Assembly: GCF_034676705.1 (NCBI RefSeq)
Contig: NZ_JAUCBS010000013.1
Location: 1,592,501 to 1,656,500, forward strand
Reading direction: 5' to 3'
Origin: Gemmobacter sp.
GTDB lineage: Bacteria > Pseudomonadota > Alphaproteobacteria > Rhodobacterales > Rhodobacteraceae
DNA: 64,000 nt
Under the pieces are notes generated by a model. That model did not search any database. It saw only the letters and a list, made by a program, of their open reading frames with translations, and was not told the DNA's origin. A program made the translations under genes and the position numbers. Shown here one piece after another: positions 20,356-29,555 of the stretch. How positions within the stretch are numbered: position 1 is the first letter of the stretch; each line of letters starts with the position of its first letter.

Positions 20356-21468
20356 TCACTTTGCCGTGATCCCTCCGGCGCTCAGAATGAAAGTTCCCGC
20401 CGCGGCCATCCCAGTCCGTTCCAGCACAAATGCACCGGCATCCGATATTGCCTGACCTGGTTGCAGACGCATGCTTGGATAGAGCGCGGCAAGCATCGCG
20501 TATCGGCTGTGCCCCTGAGCATCCGGGGATCGAATATCGGCAAGATCAATGAGGGCGACACCAGAAGCTTCGGCGGTTACGGCGATTCGCGGATCCCCGA
20601 CATTCAGCGCCCCGACCCGCGGTCTCCCGGCATTCAGCCTTGCCGAGATCCCCAACGCCCTATCGTCGGGGGCGACCAGCACGGTCAAGGGTGGGTCCAG
20701 CGGCCCTATTCCGCGGAGTTGTGCGCGAAATACGTCTACATCAATATCCGGTGCGGCCAGAACGACTTTTAGTCGGCGAAGAGTGGGATCATCCCCAGTC
20801 AATCGCAACTGGCGAAGTGCCTCCATTACCAACCACCCGCCCATTGAGTGACCCAACACGGTGATCGGGCCGATCCGTCTGTCCCGAGCCAGAGTTGCCA
20901 GCAGTCCTGTCAGGTGATCACGCGAGTAGGTTGCGGCCTCACGATCGGCGGCATATCCCATCATGGCCGCATTTGATGGCCAAGAGAACAGAATAGCCGC
21001 ACCCTCTCCGCCGCTGTCATGGGTAATCTGCGCCAGGCGAAACAGGCCCTCCTGAAAACTGGTGTTGTAGCCATGCACGAAAACCCGCACGTCTGCACGT
21101 TCCGGTCCAGATGCAACGTCATCGATGAGGGCCGACAGCGGCATGTCCTGTCTGGCGGCGACGGTCATGGTGACCAATGGATCCGGATGCCGCCCCGGCC
21201 ATTCGATGTTGCCGGCCTTGTGCGTGGGCGGGATCGAGATGGAAAAGCGTGCGGCCGAGAAGGTCGTGGCTCGCGCATCACTGAAACCAGATGCAGGATT
21301 GTCGGGGGATTCTTGTCGCAACCGGTTGGTTGCTGCATACAGGGTCACGACATCGGCTCCCGGCAGACTTGGACCCGGCACAAGGACGCTGTCACCTGGT
21401 CGAGATGCGCATCCAGCGCCCAGCCAAGGTATCACGAGAAGGACCAGCAGGAGGACCCGAACACGCAT
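20356..21468 (-). CDS. Alpha/beta hydrolase lipoprotein (DUF900-like)
   Basis: A 370-residue protein with a lipoprotein signal (VLLLVLLVIPWLGAGC, Cys19) and an alpha/beta-hydrolase domain: VRVFVHGYNTSF (oxyanion region), VLGHSMGG (nucleophile Ser) and a terminal His candidate in the last third. DUF900 proteins are esterase-like and often cell-envelope anchored; the substrate is unknown. It follows the PHA genes in the same direction but with its own start region, so a link with PHA metabolism is only a guess. Confidence 0.85.
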   Translation of the reverse strand: MRVRVLLLVLLVIPWLGAGCASRPGDSVLVPGPSLPGADVVTLYAATNRLRQESPDNPASGFSDARATTFSAARFSISIPPTHKAGNIEWPGRHPDPLVTMTVAARQDMPLSALIDDVASGPERADVRVFVHGYNTSFQEGLFRLAQITHDSGGEGAAILFSWPSNAAMMGYAADREAATYSRDHLTGLLATLARDRRIGPITVLGHSMGGWLVMEALRQLRLTGDDPTLRRLKVVLAAPDIDVDVFRAQLRGIGPLDPPLTVLVAPDDRALGISARLNAGRPRVGALNVGDPRIAVTAEASGVALIDLADIRSPDAQGHSRYAMLAALYPSMRLQPGQAISDAGAFVLERTGMAAAGTFILSAGGITAK

Positions 21469-21649
21469 AATGTATCACGGCACCTTTCGTGAGGTCGAAA
21501 ACCATACCGACGCATAATAGAAGTTATCACTCACTAGTATCAATCCCCAGGCAACCTCACCTTCAACTCACCAAGGCGCCTCAGTCATGTAAAGCAAGCA
21601 TCCAGCCGGGCTGCGAACGGCCGGCCGAAGGTTGGTCCGATTGTCGCGA

Positions 21650-23009
21650 CTATCGGGCGCCGGCAGCCTTGCTCAGCTTCCGTGAAGCTATCGGGAGAAC
21701 CACGATCGCCTCAAAGCCGGACGAGCTTCCCGGCCTCGGCGATTGCAAGGTGAGCTTTGACGAAATCCGGTCCGCAATGCCGGCGACGATGGCAAGGCCA
21801 AGCCCGCTACCTTCCGTTTTGGCGGCCCCCCTCTCGAAACGACGGGTCAGCCGGCCAAGCGCCTCGGCGGGCACGACGGGGCCGTCATTGGCGACGCGGA
21901 ACGTGCCGTCCTCACTGAGGCTTACCGTGATCGGTTTGTCAGATGCGCCGTGCCGCAGGGCGTTCTCAATGAGGTTGCGGCCGATGATGCCAAACGCATC
22001 GGGGTCGAGGTCGGACATTACCGGGTGCTCCGGCAGGGCGAGCGCGATCCGGTTCGGTGCTGTCCTCTCGATATCGTCCACGACCAGACGGGCGGTGATG
22101 CGAAGATCGGATAGGTGATCGAGCCGTAACCGCCCGCCTTCTGCTCGGGCCAGTTGCAGAAGCCGTTCCGCGATCCGGGCCAGCCGCTTCAGAGAAGCCT
22201 CGATCTCGGCGGCCCTGTGGCCGGCACCGGTATCTTTCGTTTCTACCTGTATCCGCTGGGCCTGCGCGATTGCGCCTGCGAGCGGTGTTCGCAATTCATG
22301 CGCTGCGTTGGCGGCGAAGGTGCGTTCGGCCTCGAATGTGGATTTGAGTTGCGCCAGAAGCACATTGATCGCCGCCCCCACCGGGGCGGCCTCGACGGGA
22401 AGATCGTCGCAGGCGACGGGGGCGAGGTCGCGCGGCGAACGCGCGGCCAGCCGGTCGCGGTAGCGGCGCAACGGGGCCAGACCCGAGCGGACAGTCAATA
22501 CGATCGCCAACAGTGCGGCAGGGATGAATACCAGCAACGGCAACCCCAGGCCCGCCCAGACATCGCGTGCCGCCGCCGCGCGATGGGCAAGCGGCTCGGC
22601 GACCGTGAGGCGGATCGTGCCTTGGAGGGCGTCCTCGCCATACAGGCGATGGGTTGCGGTCGTGCGAAAGCCCGGCCCGTCCCATTCAGGGAAGATGGCG
22701 GGATCGGCCTCATGCGATTGCAGAAGAATTCGCCCTTCGTCATCGCGCACGATATAGGTGAGGAATTCGTCGTGGTCGCGCAGGTCGGCAAGGTGTTGTG
22801 TCACACCTTCCTCCTCACGTCCGACGATCTCGACAGCGGCCAGCGGCAGCAGGCGCTGCGCCGCCTCCTGTAGCGACGAGTTCGAAGATCCTGTCCATCT
22901 CGTGCCGCAGCATGACCGCCGTGACGGCGGCGGCCGCGATCCACAGAAGCGTCAGAAGGATACCCAGCGACACCCCCAACCGCATCTGAAGGCTGCGTGG
23001 CATCGTCAT
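21650..23009 (-). pseudogene. Sensor histidine kinase with a one-base frameshift
   Basis: The N-terminal part (ATG 23009) has a first membrane helix (LGVSLGILLTLLWIAAAAVT) and runs to MDRIFE. Near 22876-22886 the frame is lost; removing one A at TTCGAAC would join it to SSLQEAAQRLLPLAAVEIVG and the rest. The downstream part keeps a sensor segment, a second helix, HAMP, the phospho-acceptor box NAAHELRTPLAG and the ATP-binding boxes (NLIENALRHG, GSGLGLAIV). It overlaps the response regulator gene by 4 bp. The pair resembles QseBC/PmrAB-type systems. Biological inactivation and sequencing error cannot be told apart here. Confidence 0.82.
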
Positions 23010-23665
23010 GGCGAACCTAGCCGGTAGCCCAACCCGCGCTCGGTCTCGATCACCTCGGCGCCCAGCTTCTTGCGCAGCCGGCTGACATGGACCTCGATGG
23101 TGTTGCTTTCCACCTCCGTATCGAAGGCATAAAGCTTTTCCTCAAGCTGTGCCTTGGACAGAAGATGCCCCGGGCGGGTGAGGAACGCCTCGAACAGTGC
23201 CCATTCACGTGCGGTGAGCTGCACCGGCCGGCCGTCGCGGCGGATGCTGCGCGAGGCAAGGTCGACGGCAAGCGCGCCGTGGACGATGATCGGGTTGGGA
23301 TTGCCGCTATAGCGCCGCGCGACCGAGCCGATCCGCGCGGAAAGCTCGGCCAGATCGAAGGGCTTCACCAGATAGTCGTCGGCACCGGCGTTCAAACCTT
23401 CGATCCGGTCCGAAATCTGGTCCAGCGCGGTCAGGATGATCACCGGCGTCACGTCGCCGCTGGTGCGCAGCGACCGAAGGAAGGTGATGCCGCGTCCGTC
23501 GGGCAGCATGAGGTCCAGCAATACCAGATCATAGCCGGTGCCGGCCATCGCATCGCCGGCCGCGTCCAGACGCGTGACCCAATCCACCGACTGGCCACCC
23601 GCGGCGATCTGGTCCCGCACGGCGGCACCCAGAACGGTATCATCCTCGATCAGCAGGATCCGCAT
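23006..23665 (-). CDS. OmpR-family response regulator
   Basis: A 219-residue protein: receiver domain with acidic pocket (IEDD, residues 6-9), phospho-acceptor Asp51 in LVLLDLMLP and Lys of YLVKPFD; C-terminal winged helix (LTAREWALFEAFL ... SNTIEVHVSRLRKKLG). ATG 23665 with AGGAAG upstream is chosen over the longer in-frame extension. It is divergent from the PepSY gene at 23807, and two GCTGA direct-repeat boxes nearby are likely its sites. Confidence 0.94.
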   Translation of the reverse strand: MRILLIEDDTVLGAAVRDQIAAGGQSVDWVTRLDAAGDAMAGTGYDLVLLDLMLPDGRGITFLRSLRTSGDVTPVIILTALDQISDRIEGLNAGADDYLVKPFDLAELSARIGSVARRYSGNPNPIIVHGALAVDLASRSIRRDGRPVQLTAREWALFEAFLTRPGHLLSKAQLEEKLYAFDTEVESNTIEVHVSRLRKKLGAEVIETERGLGYRLGSP

Positions 23666-23707
23666 GATCTTCCTACTCGTTTGCCTCTGGCCATTATGGC
23701 GATCCAG

Positions 23708-23725
23708 GCTGACGCAAAGCTGATG
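23708..23725 (+). promoter_or_regulatory. Direct-repeat box (GCTGACG-N4-GCTGATG), likely response-regulator site
   Basis: Two heptamers repeat with an 11-bp period (23708-23714 and 23719-23725) in the divergent intergenic region between the regulator gene and the first PepSY gene. The same arrangement recurs at 24831-24848. OmpR-family dimers bind head-to-tail half-sites about one helical turn apart, so the regulator at 23006-23665 is the natural candidate. Confidence 0.55.
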
Positions 23726-23806
23726 GCGGGACGCCCCGGGCTTCAGCATCCCGTCAGGTTCGTGGCGCAGAATGTCATCCAATGGCCGTTATACGGAGTG
23801 TGGTCC

Positions 23807-24121
23807 ATGAAGAGATCGCTGACAATTCTGACCTTTCTCGCGGCCCTTCCGTCCGGGGCTGCACTTGCCGGCGACGACTGTGCCGTGCCGCTGGCAGATT
23901 GGCAGCCAAGAAGCGCGGTAGTGCGGCTCGCGGAAGAAAACGGATGGGTGGTGCGGCGCATCAAAATCGACGACGGCTGCTACGAGATAAAAGGCACAGA
24001 CCGGGAAGGACGCCGCATCGAGGTGACGGTCGATCCCGGCACGCTTCAGGTGATCGAGATCGAATACAAGGACGGAGATGATCGGCGCTCCCGTGAGGGC
24101 AGAGAGCACAAACATGACTGA
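23807..24121 (+). CDS. Small exported PepSY-domain protein 1
   Basis: A 104-residue protein with a signal peptide (LTILTFLAALPSGAALA) followed by one PepSY-like domain: WQPRSAVVRLAEENGWVVRRIKIDDGCYEIKG and a VDPGTLQVIEIEYKDG end are typical, given here in two parts of that domain. Two Cys (DDC, DDGC) may form a disulphide. Two similar proteins follow (24933, 25347). Its stop overlaps the start of the cytochrome b561 gene. PepSY proteins of this size often accompany two-component systems and redox proteins. Confidence 0.88.
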   Translation: MKRSLTILTFLAALPSGAALAGDDCAVPLADWQPRSAVVRLAEENGWVVRRIKIDDGCYEIKGTDREGRRIEVTVDPGTLQVIEIEYKDGDDRRSREGREHKHD

Positions 24122-24746
24122 GATGATGAAGGGTGACGGCATTCAGGACGTCGCCGATACTACGCGCACGGTGCTGGTCTGGGATCCGTTGGTGCGCAGC
24201 TCTCACTGGGGTCTGGTTGCCGCCTTTGCAGTGGCATGGCTCGCGGCGGACGAGGTGCAGCCGCTTCACGAGGCGGCCGGTTACGCGGTGGCGGCGTTGC
24301 TTGCCCTTCGCCTGATCTGGGGTTTCGTTGGCAGCCGCCATGCCCGTTTCACGCAATTCGTGCGTGGCCCCGCCGCGACGCTGGCCTATCTCGGGGACAT
24401 GCTGCACGGGCGCGAGCGACGCCATCTCGGGCACAACCCGGCCGGCGCCGCGATGATCGTGGCACTCATGGTCACGCTTTCCGGCACCGCGCTGAGCGGC
24501 TGGCTGCTCGAACAATCGATCGAGGAAGCCCGGGCCGTGACGGTTGCGGGCGAGCACGGAAACCGGGAAGTCAGAGGGGATAAGACCTTGAAGGAGGTGC
24601 ATGAAATGCTGGCCAACATGGCTCTGGTTCTCGTGGCCTTGCATGTTGGGGGTGTGGCCGTCACCTCATGGCGCCATCGGGAGAACCTGCCCCGTGCCAT
24701 GGTCACGGGCCGAAAGCGCCCTCCCGGCACAAATGACGTGACCTGA
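24114..24746 (+). CDS. Cytochrome b561-type membrane protein
   Basis: A 210-residue protein starting VLVWDPLVRSSHWGLVAAF; this WDPxxRxxHW start, His pairs in HEAAGYAV and later helices (EMLANMALVLVALHVGGV) fit a diheme b561 domain of about four helices. ATG 24114 overlaps the PepSY stop; ATG 24123 is an alternative. It would shuttle electrons across or within the inner membrane for the PepSY/flavin proteins. A terminator follows at 24773. Confidence 0.9.
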   Translation: MTEMMKGDGIQDVADTTRTVLVWDPLVRSSHWGLVAAFAVAWLAADEVQPLHEAAGYAVAALLALRLIWGFVGSRHARFTQFVRGPAATLAYLGDMLHGRERRHLGHNPAGAAMIVALMVTLSGTALSGWLLEQSIEEARAVTVAGEHGNREVRGDKTLKEVHEMLANMALVLVALHVGGVAVTSWRHRENLPRAMVTGRKRPPGTNDVT

Positions 24747-24772
24747 TCGTTACGTATTCCCGCTGTTCTGGC

Positions 24773-24789
24773 CCCGCCTGTTTGGCGGG
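24773..24789 (+). terminator. Terminator-like hairpin after cytochrome b561
   Basis: CCCGCC and GGCGGG form a 6-bp stem with a 5-nt loop, followed by a T-rich stretch (ACTTGTTTGTTTT). It separates the first PepSY/b561 pair from the second PepSY gene, which has its own repeat box. Confidence 0.65.
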
Positions 24790-24830
24790 ACTTGTTTGTT
24801 TTGTGCAACCGCTGCGGTTCGTCGCGGCAG

Positions 24831-24848
24831 GCTGACGAGAAGCTGACG
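24831..24848 (+). promoter_or_regulatory. Direct-repeat box (GCTGACG-N4-GCTGACG) upstream of PepSY 2
   Basis: A perfect heptamer repeat with 11-bp period (24831-24837, 24842-24848), about 85 bp before the ATG of the second PepSY gene. The flanks also match the box at 23708 (CAG before, AA between). It is likely bound by the same response regulator. Confidence 0.55.
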
Positions 24849-24932
24849 CAGGTTTTCCGCGGCGATCAGGATCACGTCAGCCGCCCCCTCCAGATTGGTT
24901 TCATCAGGCAACCAAGGCTGAGGAGCATAGCC

Positions 24933-25235
24933 ATGAAAACCATCCTGACCGCCACCGCATTGGCCCTCGCGATCCCCGCCGGGGCCGCGTTCGCTGGTGA
25001 GAAATGCAACGTGCCGACCGAGAACATGCAATCGTGGGAAGCTCTCATTCAAGTGACCGACGAGTTCGGTTGGACCATCTCGAAAATGGAACTCGACGAC
25101 GGCTGCTACGAACTGAACGTCATCGACCAGGGCGGCAACAGCCTGAAGATGACCGTCGATCCCGGAACGCTCGAGGTGATCGACGGCAAGGTCAAACGCT
25201 GGAGCGACGGCACCAAGCCCGAGAAGCGCAACTGA
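24933..25235 (+). CDS. Small exported PepSY-domain protein 2
   Basis: A 100-residue protein with a signal peptide (ILTATALALAIPAGAAFA) and one PepSY-like domain (LIQVTDEFGWTISKMELDD, MTVDPGTLEVIDGKV). It is similar in layout to PepSY 1 and 3, with the DDGCYEL motif. A GAGG ribosome site precedes ATG 24933. It has its own upstream repeat box and a strong downstream hairpin, so it is probably a single-gene unit under the two-component system. Confidence 0.87.
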   Translation: MKTILTATALALAIPAGAAFAGEKCNVPTENMQSWEALIQVTDEFGWTISKMELDDGCYELNVIDQGGNSLKMTVDPGTLEVIDGKVKRWSDGTKPEKRN

Positions 25236-25245
25236 TGGCTGCAAG

Positions 25246-25271
25246 GGTCCACCTCATCATCGAGGTGGACC
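25246..25271 (+). terminator. Terminator-like hairpin after PepSY 2
   Basis: A perfect 10-bp inverted repeat (GGTCCACCTC / GAGGTGGACC) with a 6-nt loop is followed by TCTTTCC. The T tract is weak, but position and stem fit a terminator. Confidence 0.6.
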
Positions 25272-25346
25272 TCTTTCCACACGGGCGTTCGCCTCGGCCA
25301 TAGCCGGGAAAGTGCCCCCGAGATGATCGTAAAGGACATTCGAACC

Positions 25347-25727
25347 ATGAAAACTCTATTGATCGCCGTAGCCGCTCTCGCGGTATTGCCTGCGGCGGGG
25401 GCGATGGCAGGTGACGACTGCCATGTGGGGCACGGGGCCTGGCAACCACGCGAAGCGGTAATGCAGGCGGTAACCGGCCTCGGTTGGCATGTTGAGAAGA
25501 TCGAGGCGGACGACGGCTGCTGGGAGGTCAAGGGACGCGATGCCCAGGGCCGTCGCATCAAGGCCAAACTGGATCCCGCGACGTTGCAGGTCGTCAAATT
25601 GCGCCACAGGGATGGTCAGCAGATCCGCGAGCGGGATCGCGGCAATGCACCCACCGTCGCTCCGTCGGCACCCCCCTCCAATCCGCTGTTCCAGAACGGC
25701 ACCCCGCCCGTTGTGCGGGTGAACTGA
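25347..25727 (+). CDS. Small exported PepSY-domain protein 3
   Basis: A 126-residue protein with a signal peptide (LLIAVAALAVLPAAGAMA), one PepSY-like domain (AVMQAVTGLGWHVEKIEADD, LDPATLQVVKLRHRDG), and a Pro/Ala-rich tail (TVAPSAPPSNPLFQNG) that the other two lack. ATG 25347 is preferred to 25323 because the signal peptide begins there. It starts a run of same-strand genes leading to DUF2271, the flavodoxin reductase and ApbE. Confidence 0.86.
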   Translation: MKTLLIAVAALAVLPAAGAMAGDDCHVGHGAWQPREAVMQAVTGLGWHVEKIEADDGCWEVKGRDAQGRRIKAKLDPATLQVVKLRHRDGQQIRERDRGNAPTVAPSAPPSNPLFQNGTPPVVRVN

Positions 25728-25753
25728 TATATCAGGCAGAAGAGAGCAGAGTC

Positions 25754-26224
25754 ATGAAATCCATCCTTGCAGCACTCGCGCTGACTTCGGCCTTGGTGGC
25801 GCCCAGCCTTGCCATGGCCCGGCCGGTTACCCTCACCACCACCCTGAACACGTACGGTGGCGATGGTGCCTATCTCGTCCTCTACGTCACCGATGCGCAG
25901 GGGGCGTATGCCGGAACCCTGTGGATGGCCGGCGGCAAGTCGAAGTATTACGAACATCTCAGCGACTGGTATCGCGCCACCGGCGGCGACCTGGCGCAGG
26001 TCGACGGCATCACCGGCGCCAGTGTCGGCGCGGGCCGGTCACTCGAAATCACCCTCGACCTTGCCGATGCGCTGTTCGATGCGGGCTATACGCTGCATGT
26101 CGACGCCGCCGTGGAGGACATGCGCGACAGCCCGAACGACATCGCCGTGCCGCTGACGACGGCAGGAGCGGGAAAGCCTGCGCCCGGCCGCAGGTATGTC
26201 GCCAGCCTCCGCTACGACATGTGA
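25754..26224 (+). CDS. Exported DUF2271 protein with a flavinylation motif
   Basis: A 156-residue protein: signal peptide (ILAALALTSALVAPSLAMA), then a beta-rich DUF2271 domain (YLVLYVTDAQGAYAGTLWM). Residues 84-90 read DGITGAS, matching the Dxx[S/T]GA[S/T] motif that ApbE modifies with FMN; Thr87 would be the acceptor. An apbE gene lies 2.2 kb downstream in the same run. DUF2271 proteins are known partners of PepSY reductases. It probably carries covalent flavin in the periplasm; not shown directly. Confidence 0.86.
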   Translation: MKSILAALALTSALVAPSLAMARPVTLTTTLNTYGGDGAYLVLYVTDAQGAYAGTLWMAGGKSKYYEHLSDWYRATGGDLAQVDGITGASVGAGRSLEITLDLADALFDAGYTLHVDAAVEDMRDSPNDIAVPLTTAGAGKPAPGRRYVASLRYDM

Positions 26225-26233
26225 GGCAACGCC

Positions 26234-28441
26234 ATGATCCGCACGCTGCATCGCTGGCCGGGTCTGCTGGCCCTCATTCTCGTCATGGCCCTTGCGTTGA
26301 GCGGCGCGGCGCTCTCGGTCTTTCCCGCGGCCGAGCGGCTTTCCACGCCGCAGGCCGAGGCCGGGCTGACCGTCGCCGATCTCGCAGGACGTATCCTGGC
26401 TGCCTATCCGGGGGTGGAGCAGATCCGGCGCGCGCCGTCGGGCCGGATCACCGCGTTCTGGTTCGACGACGGCACGCCCGGCGCCGCGGTAATCGACCCG
26501 GCGACCGGCAAGGGTATCGCCAGCGCCGATCCCGATCCGGTCAAACGCTGGTTGACCAACCTTCACCGTTCGCTATTCCTAGGCGATGCCGGTCGTATCG
26601 CCATGGCCATTGGCGCCGTGGCGATGCTGATCCTGTCGGTCTCCGGCGCGATGCTAGTCGCGCGGCGCATGGGCGGCTGGCGGCGTTGGTTCGCCCCTTT
26701 GCGCGGGCCGGCGTCGAGCCGCATCCATACCGGGATCGCCCGCGTGGCGGTCACGGGGCTGGTTTTGTCCTCGGCGACTGCACTGTGGATGGCCGCCTCG
26801 ACCTTCGATCTTCTGCCGGATGGAGCCGCACCGCCGACCTTTCCGACTGAGGTCAGCGGCAGCACCGGGGTCTTGCTTGCTGCGATGGAGCCGCTCTCCG
26901 TGATTGCTGTCACGGAATTGCGCGAGCTGAGCTTTCCCTATCCTGGCGACGCCACGGACGCCTTCACTCTGAAGACGGATCGCGGCACCGGCTATCTCGA
27001 TCAGGGGACGGGTGAGCTTCTGGCCTGGGCCGAGCTGACGATGTGGGAACGGATATCTGAAACCATCTACATGCTGCATACCGGGCAGGGGGCCGCATCT
27101 CTCGGCCTCGTGCTGGGTGTGCTGGCGCTCGGCGTGCCGGCAATGGGGGTGAGTGGTCTTGTGCTCTGGTTCGCGGGGCGGCGGTCAAGACCGCGTCTCC
27201 GTGGCAATCATCCTGCAAAAGGCGCTGCGACCATCCTGCTGGTGGGCTCGGAGGGCGGCAGCACCTGGGGTTTCGCTGCGACGCTCCAACATGCGCTGAC
27301 CACGGCGGGCCAGCATGTTCATGTCGCGCCAATGTCCGGTTTCGAGCCGGCGCGCTATCCGCAGGCCGAACGGTTCGTCATTCTCGCCGCCACCTGGGGC
27401 GAGGGACAGGCTCCCGCCACGGCGAAGGGGTTCATTGAACGCCTCGCGGCGCTGGAATCTGTCCCTGAGGCCCCGCTTGCCGTGCTTGGTTTCGGCGATC
27501 GCAGCTTTCCCGCGTTCTGCGCGTTCGCCGATGAAGTCGCGAGTCGGGCTGCTGCCAAAGGCTGGGCGCAATTGATGCCCTTCGACACGGTCGATCGCCA
27601 GTCGCCGCAGGATTTCGCCCGCTGGGGCCGCGCCCTGGGGGCGGCGCTGGGGATCGAGCTTACGCTCGAACATGTGCCAACCCCGCCGGTGACGGGGCGG
27701 CTCACCCTGATCTCGCGCCGTGATTACGGGGCGGAGGTGCAGGCGCCGACCACGATCCTGCGCTTTGCCCTACCCGAGGCGACGTTTTTGCAACGGCTGA
27801 CAGGTCGGGGGTTTGGCCGGTTTCAGGCCGGCGATCTCCTCGGCGTTCTGCCCGAGGGTGCGGACCTGCCGCGCTTCTACTCGCTGGCGTCCGGACGGCG
27901 CGACGGGTTCGTCGAGATCGTGGTGCGCAAGCATCCCGGCGGCCTCTGCTCGGGTCAGCTTCTGGCGCTGGAGCCGGGCCAGGCGATCCGCGCCTTGGTC
28001 CGGCATAATCCGGCTTTCCATGCCGCAGCAGGACGCTCGCCGCTGATCCTGATCGGCGCCGGCACCGGCATCGGCCCGCTTGCGGGCTTCATCCGGGGCA
28101 ACAGCAGCAAGCGGCCCATCCATCTGACCTTCGGGATGCGCCACCCCGACAGCGATTTCCTGTATCGCGACGATCTGGCCGGCTGGCAGGTCGATGGCCG
28201 TCTGGCGCGATTGACCACCGCGAACTCGCGCGGGGCAAAGCCGCGCTATGTCCAGCACTCGCTGCGGGCCGAGAGCGCTGAACTGATCCGGCTGGTGCAA
28301 GAAGGGGCGCGCATCATGGTTTGCGGCGGGCGCGACATGGCCTCGGGTGTGGCCGATGCGCTGACCGACATCCTCGCGCCGACGGGCCTTACCCCGCTCG
28401 CGCTGAAAGCGGAGGGGCGCTATGCCGAAGATATCTACTGA
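26234..28441 (+). CDS. PepSY membrane / flavodoxin / FNR fusion reductase
   Basis: A 735-residue fusion. Residues 1-350 form a PepSY-TM unit with about four helices (LLALILVMALALSGAALSVF first) and periplasmic loops. Residues 355-480 are flavodoxin-like (LLVGSEGGSTWGFAATL; ATWGEGQAP; GFGDRSFPAF). Residues 495-735 are a ferredoxin-NADP reductase domain (RFYSLASGRR for FAD, IGAGTGIGPLAGFIRG for NAD(P)H, VCGGRDMASGV). It would move electrons from NAD(P)H to periplasmic flavin or metal. It overlaps apbE by 20 bp. Confidence 0.93.
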   Translation: MIRTLHRWPGLLALILVMALALSGAALSVFPAAERLSTPQAEAGLTVADLAGRILAAYPGVEQIRRAPSGRITAFWFDDGTPGAAVIDPATGKGIASADPDPVKRWLTNLHRSLFLGDAGRIAMAIGAVAMLILSVSGAMLVARRMGGWRRWFAPLRGPASSRIHTGIARVAVTGLVLSSATALWMAASTFDLLPDGAAPPTFPTEVSGSTGVLLAAMEPLSVIAVTELRELSFPYPGDATDAFTLKTDRGTGYLDQGTGELLAWAELTMWERISETIYMLHTGQGAASLGLVLGVLALGVPAMGVSGLVLWFAGRRSRPRLRGNHPAKGAATILLVGSEGGSTWGFAATLQHALTTAGQHVHVAPMSGFEPARYPQAERFVILAATWGEGQAPATAKGFIERLAALESVPEAPLAVLGFGDRSFPAFCAFADEVASRAAAKGWAQLMPFDTVDRQSPQDFARWGRALGAALGIELTLEHVPTPPVTGRLTLISRRDYGAEVQAPTTILRFALPEATFLQRLTGRGFGRFQAGDLLGVLPEGADLPRFYSLASGRRDGFVEIVVRKHPGGLCSGQLLALEPGQAIRALVRHNPAFHAAAGRSPLILIGAGTGIGPLAGFIRGNSSKRPIHLTFGMRHPDSDFLYRDDLAGWQVDGRLARLTTANSRGAKPRYVQHSLRAESAELIRLVQEGARIMVCGGRDMASGVADALTDILAPTGLTPLALKAEGRYAEDIY

Positions 28442-29414
28442 CCCGGGCCGCCACGCACTGAACGGCCCGACCATGGGCACGCGCTGGTCGGCGCTTTTCC
28501 ACGCCGATGCCGGGCTGGACCCCGCCCCGGTGCAGGCTGCCCTGCAAGCGGTCGTGACGGAGGTCGATGCCGCGATGTCGACATGGCAACCCGACAGCGA
28601 CTTAATGCGCCTAAACCGGGCGCCCGCAGGCGCCTGGGTGGCCGTTCCTGCCGGCTTGGCCGAGGTGCTGAACCTCGGGCTGCGGATCGGGGCTGTATCG
28701 GGCGGTGCTTTCAACATCGGCATGGGCGATGCGGTGCGCGCCTGGGGTTTCGGCCCCGAGGAGGCCGATGCCGGAGCTATCCGTGCGACCATGGTAACCA
28801 CGCGCCCGCCCGCGCATGAGGTGCTGGAGATCGACCGCACGGCCGGGTTGGCGCGAAAACATGCACCCATCACGCTCGACCTGAATGGCATCGCCAAGGG
28901 CTACGGCGTCGACAGGTTGGCCGAAATGTTGCAGGGCTTCGGCATCACCGGGTTCCTTGTTGGCATCGACGGCGAGATGCGGGCCTCCGGGCTGCGGCCC
29001 GACGGCATGCCCTGGACCGTTGCCGTCGAGGCGCCCGATCCCGAACGCCGCGCGCCCCACTCGGTCCTGATGCTGCAAGATGCCGCCGTCGCCACCTCGG
29101 GCGATTACCGGCATCATATCACCGTTCAGGGCCAGCGCCTGTCGCATACGATGGACCCGGCGACGGGCGGCCCGCTGCGGTCGTCGCCGGCCTCGGTCAC
29201 GGTCGTCACGAGCAGCTGCGCCGAAGCCGATGCCTGGGCAACCGCGCTGATGGTGCAGGGTCCGCAGGCTGGCGGCGAACTCGCTGCACGCCTTTCCCTC
29301 GATGCTCTGTTTCTCATGCGCGAGGCAGGCGGCATCCGGGCCCATGCCGTCGGGGCGCTGTTCGACAGCCCGATGGTATCGGCGGCAGGCCGCGAGGGAC
29401 TGGTTCGTGCCTGA
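28422..29414 (+). CDS. apbE: FAD:protein FMN transferase ApbE
   Basis: A 330-residue protein with ApbE signatures: DLNGIAKGYGVDRLAEML, HTMDPATGGPL and the metal-binding EADAWATALMV. ApbE transfers FMN from FAD to a Thr or Ser of exported proteins. No clear signal peptide is seen, so export or membrane attachment is unclear. It overlaps the reductase gene by 20 bp; the nearby DUF2271 protein offers the target motif. Confidence 0.95.
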   Translation: MPKISTDPGRHALNGPTMGTRWSALFHADAGLDPAPVQAALQAVVTEVDAAMSTWQPDSDLMRLNRAPAGAWVAVPAGLAEVLNLGLRIGAVSGGAFNIGMGDAVRAWGFGPEEADAGAIRATMVTTRPPAHEVLEIDRTAGLARKHAPITLDLNGIAKGYGVDRLAEMLQGFGITGFLVGIDGEMRASGLRPDGMPWTVAVEAPDPERRAPHSVLMLQDAAVATSGDYRHHITVQGQRLSHTMDPATGGPLRSSPASVTVVTSSCAEADAWATALMVQGPQAGGELAARLSLDALFLMREAGGIRAHAVGALFDSPMVSAAGREGLVRA

Positions 29415-29555
29415 GGTCTGTCCATTCGTGCAACAGGTCTTTGCAGGTTTCGTCAATTCTCGTGCGAGAACGGACAGCCTATGTCTATCCCAAGCCCGGC
29501 GCTTCTGTCGATGCCGGCCGCGGCCAGAACCACTTAGCAGATACAGGAGATCACC

